Positions 1 to 12,233 of a stretch of DNA of 64,000 nucleotides are shown piece by piece. The DNA is from Paracentrotus lividus. Its lineage: Eukaryota; Echinodermata; Echinoidea; Camarodonta; Echinidae. Numbering within the stretch: position 1 is the first letter of the stretch; each line of letters begins with the position of its first letter. A model generated the notes under the pieces. The model searched no databases. It had not been told where the DNA came from and worked only from the letters and a program-made list of their open reading frames with translations. Made by a program: the position numbers and the translations under genes. The stretch is taken from NCBI GenBank assembly GCA_940671915.1, contig CALNVZ010003426.1, forward strand, positions 21,288,733-21,352,732. The letters are read 5' to 3'.

Positions 1-1454
1 TTAAATTACATTTAATTAAAAACAGGACACTAAACTTCAACGGTATATATATGAAACAATTTACACCAATATAGATAATGTAAATACATGTAACGTAACT
101 CCATTTGCCATAATGAATAGAGACATTGTTTAGCACTTTTGATTAGTGGGTGCAATAGGTATACATACAAATCATCAGAAATCTGCGGTTTGAACGAAAA
201 AAATGCTTCCACACATAGTAGTCAGCTGCTACTGTCCCAAACTGGGAATACATCCTTGAGATCATTGAAGTCCAAGCAACAGATATAGGAATACATTATG
301 CATTTGATTGAATGTTACTTCCAGTGAAGTATCTCAGTATAATGGAGTACTTGTACACACATTACCAACACACAAATATTCAGTATGTGGAGAAGGACTA
401 AAACAGATAAGATACTTTGTAAATAATTAAAAAGAGTTTTTAAAGTGAAGATTAATAAAAATCATCCCTAGATATTACAATGCTATGTTAATATAATATC
501 TGACAATATAACAAACATAAAAATCAAGTAAAAATATATTATTCGTCTGAGGAGTCAAAATTCAAGGGTTTAAAGAGACAAAGGTCAAAGGTCATAGCAC
601 TTTAAAATTTGCATCCAATATATATTTTGATACCATTTTTGATCCTTCTTCGAATTCCTTTTGCTTGATGGTACCAGTTTCAAAAAAATTGGTCAACAGT
701 TCAGGCGCATTGTGCCGTTGAAACGGAAAGTCACACCCATTTTTGCCAAAACAAGAATCAAAAAGGGCGGCCATAGCTCGGAAACGCACGGAACGTTTAC
801 CTAATTTTTTGTTTCATGAAGGTAATGTTAAACTTTATGTGTACCAAATTTGAGCAAATTCTGAGACGGAAGGGTGCAAAATTGCACTTTTATTGGGTGA
901 ATTGGCATGGAATGACCCGTTATCCAAAAATCTGAGATTTCCAAAAATATATGTGCTGCAACTGCCCTTAGACTAGGCAGGTGAGATTGTGTCTGAGAAA
1001 TAGAATACTCTTTTTGACCTTGTTCATTTTGTGTTTATGGTGCTTTCAAATTTTTTATTTTCATTTATTTTTTTACTAAATACTTGCAAATGTTAGAAAG
1101 CAAGACTCAGTGCAGTATCTTCCCCAGAAGCAACCAGATTGGACACAAATGACCAGGCAGAAATGAAAAATATTTAAAAACCATGTTATTGTACACCTTG
1201 ATGTACATTTGTACAATCCTTCCAAATTGAATGTTATCAAGATAAATATCTGTGATTTCTTGCCTTTTACATGTCTGAGAGTAAGAGTGCAGTAGCTACT
1301 TTAGAAGCCGCAACACTGGACATCAGCAACCAGATAGCTGAGATCTTGTTAAAGAAATTACAAGAAAAAAAAATCTTTGTAACCTTGTTCAACTTGTTGT
1401 ACAGTGCTTCTGAATAAAATTTGTGCTAATTTGTACTAAATTCCTTCCTTTTAG
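1..1454. other. Non-coding flank, upstream intron of the TRIP11-like gene
   Basis: No supportable coding region is seen. The stretch ends at the acceptor preceding the first recognisable TRIP11-like exon, so it is probably intron, because the N-terminal membrane-sensing segment of GMAP-210 is not encoded in the window. It holds two decayed copies of the following exon (1093-1160 and 1271-1345) and a perfect AGGTCAAAGGTCA at 582-594, a DR1 nuclear-receptor half-site pair by sequence only. The same 13-mer recurs at 4430-4442, so it may belong to a repeat family. Confidence 0.6.
1093..1345 (+). pseudogene. Two decayed tandem copies of TRIP11 exon 1455-1640
   Basis: Positions 1271-1345 repeat the first 75 bases of the exon at 1455 with few changes, beginning ATGTCTGAGAGTAAGAGTGC. 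The preceding acceptor reads TTTTAC instead of TTTTAG, so it cannot be used as a normal 3' splice site. Positions 1093-1160 are an older copy of the same stretch with small indels. The rest of the exon is not recognisable in either copy. These are exon remnants, not independent genes. Confidence 0.75.
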
Positions 1455-4400
1455 ATGTCTGAGAGCAAGAGTGCAGTCGCTACCTTAGAAGCAGCTACAC
1501 TGGACATCAGCGATCAGGCTGCCGAGATCGTATCTGAGATCGGGTGTAGTCAGCATCAGGAGATTACAGCAGACTTTGTCAGTAGTCTTGAAAAGGAGAA
1601 TGATCTACTCAAGCATCATGTCTCAAGACTCCAGAATGAGGTGCGTTTTATCCGGTCCATCAAGTTTCACTTAGGTACCTTCCCAAAAAATAAAGCCGCT
1701 GCCCGCTGCGTGAACTCCGCACAGCTGTTTTTTTAAACAATAAAGTCTATGGAAGAATAACAGGGGAACATTATATCCTTCCTATAAGCCCGCTGTGCGC
1801 CGCGGCGTTCACGCAGCGGGCCGCGGCTTTATCTTTTGGGAAGGTACCTTATAAAACATTCATATACTCATATGATAATATATTTTTTAAATTTATGTAA
1901 AAGTAGCATTTAGTACATAGTTGCAGTACGTCTCGAGGCATTTTAGAAATTTTTATTTTGTGTGTATCTTATTTGCTCCTTCAACAATTGCTTCCCGGTT
2001 AATTGGTAACACTTATCAAATGGCTAACTCCAACCTTGGACTACATACTATGCTTGACCCTAAACCTAATATTAACCCTAACTCTACATCTTTGATGAAG
2101 TCCACAGTAATTGTCGCTGGAGCATTTATCCATTCATCTTTACTTCATTATGTAGTATTTAAACAGACTTGGTCTGAACTTTAAATCAAGCTTTAATTTG
2201 TCTATCTACATGTACAGTACATGCATGTCTTGCAAGACAATAGTGAAAGACCAGACCTTACATTTGTATTTTATTAATTTTGCATTTCGACACAATGATG
2301 TGTTAGACGGAACTTCTTAGAGATTTGATTCATTTCTAATTTCTGTTTGTGTTTTGTTTTGTTTTTTTGTTTTGTGGGGTCAAATATTAGTAGGCACACT
2401 TATGAAATGTAGCAACAGTAATTTTAATTTTCTTTTTCATTTTAGATTGATGAACTGAACCAGTCCTGTGAGAAGCTTGCTGAAGACAAACAGAAATGTG
2501 AGACTGTCATCACCAACCTCACCTCAAAGGTCAAAGAACTTACAGGTCAGGACCCCCAAGCGTTGGCAGACCAGCGACCTTCTGACCCGTCCCAGTCTGA
2601 ATCCGAGGTGACCCTTGTGACCGGAGAGAGCGACCTGGACAGTGTACCCCAAGGTGGTGCAGAGGACGCGGCTCAGGTCAGAAGGCACATCCTCTACCGA
2701 AGGCCACAATCACCAACGGATTCTAGCGTTGCGTCCGATCTGAGTTCATCCATGAGGGATGGATGGACGTCAGAGACGGAGCTGAGTAGCGATGGAGGCT
2801 TCTTAGGAGAGGGCAAGCAGTCATTGCTGGAGAATTCTGATGCTGTGAGCTTTGATGGGGAGTTTGATGACTCCATCATGTTCGCAGGGATCAAGGAAAA
2901 GTGAGTTTCAAAAGAATCATTACAAATTGGTAATTTAAATGCATAATTTGGGATGCATTAAGTGGTCATTAAAGTGAGAAATCGAATCAAGGAGAAATAA
3001 AGCTGTAACCATTATCTTGTTCCCTGAAACAGCGGATACCTTCAAGCAGCAGCTGAATCAGTTTGAGATGGTGAGAAGAAATTTGGGGATTAGAATGAGA
3101 AACCAACTCAAGGATAGATATGAACCCATTCTTTAATCTTTGTCCTGCGTTTGTAGATTCCTGAAGCAGCTGATGCCTTCAATCGACTTAACTCTAACAC
3201 TATTTCTTGGGGGAAGGGGGTAATTGCACTGGGAATAGTTGTCATGATACACAATCAACAACTGAATCAGTATGGAGACTAGAATGAAAGCTGAACTGGA
3301 GAGGGATTAACTGATTCCTTTACCTTTGTCCTGTGTTTGTAGGTTCCCTGAAGCAGCAGATGCCTTCAAGCAACAACTGAATCAGTTTGAGATGGTGAGA
3401 GCAGATTGGGAGATGGAGAAACAAGCTCTAGAGGAGGTCGTCATAAGAATGAGAGATCAACTCAAAGAGAGGGATCGTATCATCCAAGATATGACTGCTG
3501 AAAAGGTACAGTGCATGAATTTTATATTGTAAGAAGCCCATTAATCGACTTGTGCTACATGATATAACTCGTCTAACCAGCCAATGTAAATATTACTATA
3601 TGCAATGCAATCATTGATTATATGAAGGATATCTTTATCTGCAACCAAACAAGTCTGATGGAACAAGAAAACAGGGCAAAAGGCCCTTTTAACGTTATCT
3701 GGCGGAAATCATTGAACCTTCGGTGGATAATGCCAAAATCCAACAACTGCATGACCACAATTACATACTGGGTTATCTCTGAATTTCTTTGCTATCTTTG
3801 TGAGGTGAAATTTGTAAAAGAACAGTATACATTGTATTCTTTATTGTATCATTATATTATTGTTATTTTGTTTTTTCATTTTATTTACAGGGTCTTCTAG
3901 CCGTACATAAGGAACACAGTGAAGACTTAGAGGAGAGGGTGAAGACATTGCAAGATAACAATGCCAGCTTGCTTAGAGAAAAAGAAATGGCTGAAAAACA
4001 AAATGTAAGCAAGTTCAACTGGTTTTTTTTTTTTTGTGTTTTTTTTTTGGGGGGGGGGGCAAACTATTTTCCTATTTTCACCAAGACTGTGACAGTATAA
4101 TTACAAGCATGTTCCACTGAGGAGATATAAAGAAGTATTTTACATTATGGATAATTTTTTTGGGGTTGTCCATCTTACAACTATCTACCGGGCTGTACCA
4201 TTATCACGATATGTCGAGCACTGCTTGAGATTCAAACTTGATGGTAATATGGATCACTACATGAAGATGATCTAACTAGGTTTTTGAGGAAGTAGGTCGA
4301 CATGGATAACAGAGGTCAAATTATTAAATTGCAGATAATGGTGTCATTATTGTGATGGTTCAAGAAACACTCCAGAATCAACTTGAGATCAGTTCAGGGA

Positions 4401-7400
4401 GACAATCTGATTAGATGTTCTGTGTAATGAGGTCAAAGGTCATAGGCGGTAATTTCTGAGATGCTGTCACATTTGTTTTGTTTGTGTTATTTTTTATTTT
4501 TTAGTGTTCCACAATATTTGAGGTTTGAATGTGGATCAAAGGGTTACAAATGTACATTGCATTCCTGAATCACAGCCAATACATGAATGGCCATTGAGAC
4601 TTAAAATCTTTTTGTTGATAAAGGGTCAATAGAACAAATGTGTAATGGGGCATGATAATCCATTGAGAGTATGCACATAGCAAACTGCTATAGAACCATT
4701 GATGGCTTGTGGAGTCTCAAACTCAGTTTTGTTGTTGTCACAGAGTGCATTGGATCTTCTCTGTTAATGTAGTTCACCATACCTTGTTGTGAGGCTCTTC
4801 ATCGACATCTAATAGGACCGTCATTAGATTATTTTGATAGTTTAAGAGCCTTGTTTCATTTTTTAAGAGGTAAAACTTCAGGTATATATTGATTTTCATT
4901 AATTATCTCTCGGCTAAAAAAAATCATATTTCTATATTTCATTCACGGATTTGTCTCTTTGGAAAAAGAAGATAACAGAGGAACTATTCATTTACATTGC
5001 ATATTTAGCAGTTTGCTCACAACTAATTTGGTTTGTGATTCAGACATACTGCAATGTAGGTACATGTATTTGTTTGCTCTCAGTTTTTATGACAGTATCT
5101 TTGTTTTTCAGTATCATTTTATATTGATCAGATGTATTGTTTGTTGTTTTATACAGGAGGAGATTGCTGACAAACTCAGGAAAATAGAAGGAGAGAAGAC
5201 AGGTCTGGATGCTTCAATATCCAATATAACAAAAGCCAAAGAAGATCTTGAAAGCAAACTTCAAGAAGCAGAGTCCCAATACAGTGCAATAGAAACAGAT
5301 CTGAAGACGAGCAGAGGTGATGTGGAGGAGGAACTGAACAGAACCAGAGATGAGAAAGAACAGTTGGAAACCGATTTACATCAGCTAGATGCCCAGCACC
5401 AAACTGCTCTTGAACAGATTATCTCATCCAGGGATAATCTGATCCAGGAGATTAAGGAGAAGGAAGCGCAGATCATGGAGGTGAATGATAAACTGGTGAG
5501 GCAGGGTGCGGAACTGGAGCAGTCGATTGCAGAGAAAACAGGTCTTGAATCACAGATGGAGTATATGAGAGAGGACCTGAGCACGAGCAGAGCAGACCTC
5601 CTGGACTCGGAACAGATGAAACAGGAACAGGACGTCGCCATGACAACCCTTCGGACGAAGCTGCAAGCCATGCAGGATGAGCATAATGAGTTGTTGAAGG
5701 AGTTTGACGAGTTCAAGCGGGAATCTGAGCTTAACGCGAGACAAGTGACGGCTTCAAAGCAAAAGGTGGAGATGCAGAACCATGCTGATGAAACTGATCT
5801 TCCAACCAGAAAGGCTCTCCAAGCACAGGTCTTGGAACTTACAGGAAAATTAGAAAGCTTGCAATCAAAGGAACAGAATGAAACTGCTCCCAATGAGAGT
5901 GTTGCATATCTTGAGCATGAGCTCTCCAGGACTCACCATGAAATTGAGGAGCTTAACAAGAGCATCGATGAACGTGATGTCAAACTCCAGGAGATGAGCT
6001 CACATCACTTTGAAAACTCTAAGCTTGTGGAGCAAAAGAATGCTGAGGTGGCAGCACTGAAGACAGAAAATGAAAGGCTGCAGGAGGAAGTGAAGTCGAG
6101 GGATGAAGTATTGACCAAGTCGCACAGTGAGCTTATGAAGCTTCAGGCTGACCTAGCAGCCATCAAGTCTGGCACCGAGAAACGAGAGAGTGCCCAGGAG
6201 CAGGAAAGAACTGTGGCAGAACAGCTGCAGAAAACCTGCGATGAATTGAAAGCTGAGTTGAACTCGAAGAAGGAGTTGTTGGAGTCCACCATAGAGACCA
6301 AGAAAGAGTTGGAAGAGCTAATTGAACAGAAGGAGGAGGACGTGAGAGCGCTTGCTGATGAGAATTCTCATTATTTCAAGAATGTGGAGAAATCAAAAGA
6401 CAAAATTAGTGAGCTCAATGCCAAGGTCAAGGCAATGGAGAATGTAGAACTGCAGCTTCAGGAAACAGAGACAAACATTGACAAATTAAATGCGGAACTA
6501 GAAGAAGCAAAATCAGAGTTGAGCAAAAAGTCTTCCACTGAAGTAGAACATTTAGAAACCATACATAATTTAGAGGAAGAACTGAACAATATAAAGAAAG
6601 ACCCCTTGTTAGAACATACTGAACCAACAGAAACAGAAAGTCCTCCAACAGCAGCAGATAGACTCTCAGAGGAACTGAATCTTAGCACAAAGAAAATAAG
6701 CGAATTGAATGAGGAATTGCACACTGCAGAATCAGAATTGTTAGCTTTGAAGACAGAATTGGAGTCCGTCAAACAGATAGTGGCAACCCAAGATACTCAA
6801 CTATCAGAATCTGAGGAGAGGATCAGTGTGAAGGAAACAGAGATTGGTCAACTCAGAAGTGAGATTGAATCTATGAGAGAGCAGTTGAGTGCTAGTGAAA
6901 CCAACATCAGTACAGTGGAACAGTCTCAAAAGGACCTAATTGACAAGAGTACAATAATCAGTGAACTTCAACAAGAGTTAGAAGTAAGTCGTGATGAATT
7001 GAATCAGGAACTTCAAACATTGCAAGAAAGCATCCAAACGAAGGACAGTGAGATCAGTCGGTTGAATTCATCTCTTGCACAATTGAGGAGTGAGAAAGAA
7101 TCACTGGATGGCTCTCTTGTAGAGTACGAGAGTCAGATTGAGGACTTACAGAGGACTAACCAGCGGAAGGATGATGTTGCAAACAGACTCCGGGAAGAAG
7201 TCAAAAACATCACCACCCAGCTTCAGCAGCCAGCTGAACAACCCCTGCAGAATGGTGAAAGAATAGAAGATACCCTGTCGTCTCCTTCGAGCCCGTTCAG
7301 CAAATCTCCAAGCGGTGTCTTCCAAGGACAGGATGGTTCCATCAGTGACAATGAGAAGCATTACGAGAAGATCATCCAGGAAAGGGATAAAGAGATTGGC

Positions 7401-10400
7401 ATGCTCCAACACGAACGTCAAAGTCTCCTCACCAGTCTCAATGAGAAGTCTACCTCAACTATGGGTAACAGTGTTCTTGTTGATCTCCATAAGAGCCAGA
7501 TGAAAGTGAAAACCTTGGAGTCAGAGCGACATCAGATGATGACCGTCCTTAACGAGAAGACCAGAGAGGCAAGCAACCTCAAGAATGAAGTCCACAAACT
7601 CCTCAAGGTCATATCAGCTCAGAAGTCTGCCCTGGAGAAGGCACAGGAAGATGTCAAAGACCTGCACAGTGCCTCCAGAGGTCCAAGAGATGATATGCAG
7701 AAGGAGGCCTTACAGAACCTCTCCCGCATCATCCAAGATAAGGACCTTGAGATTGAAGCTCTGAAGCAGAAGAACACATCCTTGCTTGAAGTTCTGCAGT
7801 CAGAGGCACCAAGCAACAGTTCTCAGATCTCAGGTGTTCTCTCTGAGAGTGAAAAACTGCAAAAGGAAAATACTGTCTTGAAAGAGGAGAGAGATCAGCT
7901 GGTGGTGAGCGTTCATCAGAAACACCAGGAAAGTTTAGCGTACTATGAGGAGGTGCAGAGACTTGTAGGACTTGTTGGTGGAGAGGTCCAAAAATACAAC
8001 AACTTACAGCAACAGCATGGAACCCTCCAGACTCAAATGGACGAGTTAACAGAATCCATGAATCAATCAAAATTGGAATTAGACGAATCTTGCCGGATGA
8101 AGGGATCGTTAGAAGAAGAGTTAGAGATTCAGAAGCAATTAGTTGAAGAGTTGGAGAATCAGCTTCAGTTGTTGGATGACTCTAGAACAGAAATGACCAC
8201 AAGGATGGAAGAATTAGAGAAGATGGAAGCAACTAAATCACAAGAACTTGGTGAAAAGGAAAATGAGATGGCTCATCTGAAGCATACCATTGAGAACTTG
8301 AGGATGGCACCAGAACCTGTCAATGAGGAGACTCTTGTGAAGACAGAAATGGCACCTGTACAGTTCAGTGCCCCACCAGTGCAATATGAACAGAGACTGA
8401 AGGAGAAGGATGCAGAGATCTCTGATCTACGATCTCGGCTGCAATCTCAACATGTTGCTCCTCAGGATTCTGGAGATGTGGTGAAATCAAGTGATAATGA
8501 CATTGAGCTAGCAAATGTTAAGGAGCAATTAGAATCTCAGGGTCATGCTTTATTACAAATGGATGGACTTGTAAAAGACAGAAGCAATGAGCTTGAAAAT
8601 AGGAAATTAGAAATAGCCACTCTAAGGCAACAGATTGATAAACAAGACCAGGCCATCCTAGATCAGAACACAACACTTCAGAAGCAGAGCAGTGATCTGC
8701 AGCAGTTGCATCAAGACCTGAAGGCCAAGACCGAAGAGGCCCATTCGCTACGCCAACACACCCAGCAGATCTCCATTCGTTTACAGGCAGTGGAGCAGGA
8801 ACTGGCCAAAGCTCAACAGGAGATCATCAACCACCAGCATTTGGTGCACAACAAAGACGGTGAGCTTCGACAGCTGCAGGACCTGTTGAGCAGGATGAGC
8901 GCTGATGTGAGGGAGAAGGATTTTGAAATGACAGGTTTACAGGATAAGTGTAAGACTCTCACCAAGTTGGTGGATGAAAGAGAAACGGACGTTCAAGGAG
9001 AGGTCCGCAGGCTCCTTGGTGAAGCTGAAGCCATGCAGACCCAGGCACAGCGCTTCCAACAGGAGAGAGATCAAGCAATGCTGGCTTTAGAGAAATGTCA
9101 AAGAGACCTTCTATTATTACAGGAAGAGGTAAGAATATGAGTTGTAGTATTCGATCTTGATCTTTCCTTTTTGAAGACCATGCCAAAATTAAAAGGACTA
9201 TCGGTAATCACCGAAAATTCTCTTTACCAGTGAAAAGTTCATAGTATTATATTGAATGCTACCTTTTCTTCATTTTACCAAGCCAATTAGCACGGTAATA
9301 TCACAATTTTGTTACACTGAACATTCTGTTTGCATATGTTTAAAATATGTACCAAAAGAAGTGAATATTTAAAGTGCAATCTTTTATGTGTGCTATAATA
9401 ATGAGAATGAACTGCACATTCTTTAATGCCATTTCATTGGAAGGTATTTAATTTCACATGTTTATATAAAAATCATGTTGAAGCATTTGAAAATAAAGTC
9501 TTGATAGGATAATAGCTACAAGAAAATTTCTTGTCATCGAATTGTTTTTTATTTCAATTCAATTCAATTCAATTCAATAATGGTTTATTAATCATTAGAA
9601 CATTTTACAAGAAAGGCAGTAAAAACTGGAATAATCTTGTTTACATTATTGAACAAATACATAAGTATATACAGGTTAAAAATTAATTTCGATCGAAGTG
9701 ATATAAAACAAACATATTTAAAATAGCAAACTATCATAAAATGATTAAACATACCTAAAAAGCAATGGTGGAGAAAAGACTAGCTCTGAAAGTGTAAGTA
9801 GCTGAGATGAGACGAAGGTGAAAGGTGAAATTAACATTGATTCAGTAGGTTTACTAGAAAAGGTAAAGGGCTATTTTGAAAGCGTTTGGTTCTGAACTTA
9901 TATTGGTGAAATGTAGATGTGTGACGTAATGATATATCAACGTGTTTACGGGGTGGTAGCCAATTTTGGCACGTTGGGTTATTTCGCAGTGATTTGGCAA
10001 AACTTCTACACAAAGCTAGTCTTCTCTCCTCAAGGGTTAATAAATTGCACTGTTGACACGCATTTGGATATGAAGTATAAAGATGACCTAAAATAATTTT
10101 GCATACTCGTTTTTTAATTCTTTCAATATTACTGCTTTGCTCTATTGTCAACCCGCTGTGGAAAACAGGGGCACAATATTCCAAAATAGGTCTTATGTAC
10201 CCGATATATATTAAAACCAAATCTTTTACTGGTAAATGATATTTCTTAATTTTTCTTAACATATATATTTTCCTATTGCATCTTTTCACAAGTTGTTCGA
10301 TATGTAAATTCCATTTTAAATTAGATTGCACAATAACTCCAAGAATTTTTGCATTGTCAACATTGCATAATTTTGATCTATTTATAAAAAGATCCTCAGG

Positions 10401-12189
10401 TTGGGGAGGATTCTTCATGAACGTAACATGCAAGGTAAAACATTTTGAAGGGTTGAGAGTCATATTATTTAATGTAGACCAGTTTTCAATTGAGTCTAGT
10501 GTGGGTTGTAATTGCGATATTTCGTTTGATTTTCGGCATTGCAGTAAAGAAAGATCGTCAACATATTTGAAATATTTAATTGGTACATCATTACATAAAC
10601 CATTCACCATAATTAAAAATAGGATAGGACCAAGGCGTGTACCTTGGGGGACCCCGGCATGAATAATTTTAACATCAGATAATACGCCATTTAATTTAGT
10701 ACATTGTTTGCGACATTCTAAAAAACTTGCAATCCAATCAATAATCCAAGGTCTTATGTCCATGAGAATCATTTTTTAAATCAGGATATTGTGATCTAAT
10801 CGATCAAAGGCTTTTTTGAAATCAGTGCAAACAACTGTAGATATAGATTTATTATTTTCACCATTCTGGTAGAGGTTATGTAAAAGTCCAACTAAATAAT
10901 GTGCTGTTGACAATCCAGGTCTATTTCCAAACTGATGAGAGTCGATATACCTGTTTATATCTTCTAATTACCATTTTGCAATAAAGGATTCTGCTACTTT
11001 TGAAAAATATGAAGTTAAGGCAATTGGTCGTAAACTGTTGATGTTTGGAGGTTGACTTTTAGGAATGGGAGTAACTTGAGCTAAACGCCACTGAGTAGGT
11101 ACAATACCAAATCTAAATGATTGGTTGAGTATTTTTGTCAATGGTACACATAACTCACATGCAAATTCCCTTAAGATGCGAACAGGTATATCGTCATTAA
11201 TAGAAGCTTTGTGTAATTGTAATTAGGCATCAATGCGAGGAGGCAATGAGCAGAAACTAAGGAGTGAGCTGGATCGGTTACGAGATCATCTGATACAGAT
11301 GGAAGATACCTACACACAGGAGGCTCTACAGTCTGAAGAGAGAGAGAAGGAACTGAGGAATAGACTCAGTACGGCAGAGGAACATGCTCATAGTAGCTCT
11401 ACAGCTGTACAGAGTGCTAGGTGAGTTGTGGTGGTAGATGCTTATCCTCAATGTTTATACCTATGTGGAATCTGAAGATGCAGGAGCAATACACAATTCT
11501 CTTTTAAGATATTTGTATTGGTTTTAACATGCATAGGGTATGACTTTACACAGACCTTGTATTTCATGAGAGAATGAATGTTTTACATCTACATTTACAC
11601 CTACATGTATGCCAGATTTGGACTGGTATTTATTTTTTTATTTTTTTTACAGAGATACTATTATTGTCCTCTGCTAATGACCTTTGTTGGTAGTTGAAAT
11701 AATAAAGGATAGATTATACTGCCCTTGGTCTTTGGAGCCCATACATCGTTGCCTTCCCACAAAAAGGTACTTAACGTATACTCGTTGTCAGTGTGCTAAG
11801 TACCTTCTTGCGGGAAGGTGATGATACATTCTTTCTTGATGACATGAAATGTATTCTCTATCAAGTACCTTTTTTTAATTGATATATTTTGAAGGAAAGT
11901 AGGTATTTTAAAGGTTGGGTTACAACAAGCACATTATCTTTTTTCTCCAACAGTAAGGAGGCAAGTGTTCAGATAGAGAGTCTTCGGGATCAGCTGAATG
12001 CGATGACGGAACAGAAAGATCATGCTCTGATGCAGATGGCTATGGTCCAGTCTGAATCAGAAGAATACATCCTGTCACTAAACAACCTCCAGATGGTTCT
12101 GGAACAATTCCAACAAGGTAAGGGGGAAGATGTGGTGGTGGTGGTGGTGGTGGTGGTGGTGATGGTGGTGGTGGTGGTGGTGTTGATGG

Positions 12190-12233
<44 letters not shown>

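Noticed and set aside
582..594. DR1 nuclear receptor element (AGGTCAAAGGTCA)
   Set aside because: Exact consensus, but the same word recurs at 4430-4442 within unrelated intron sequence, so it may be repeat-derived; not listed as a regulatory site.
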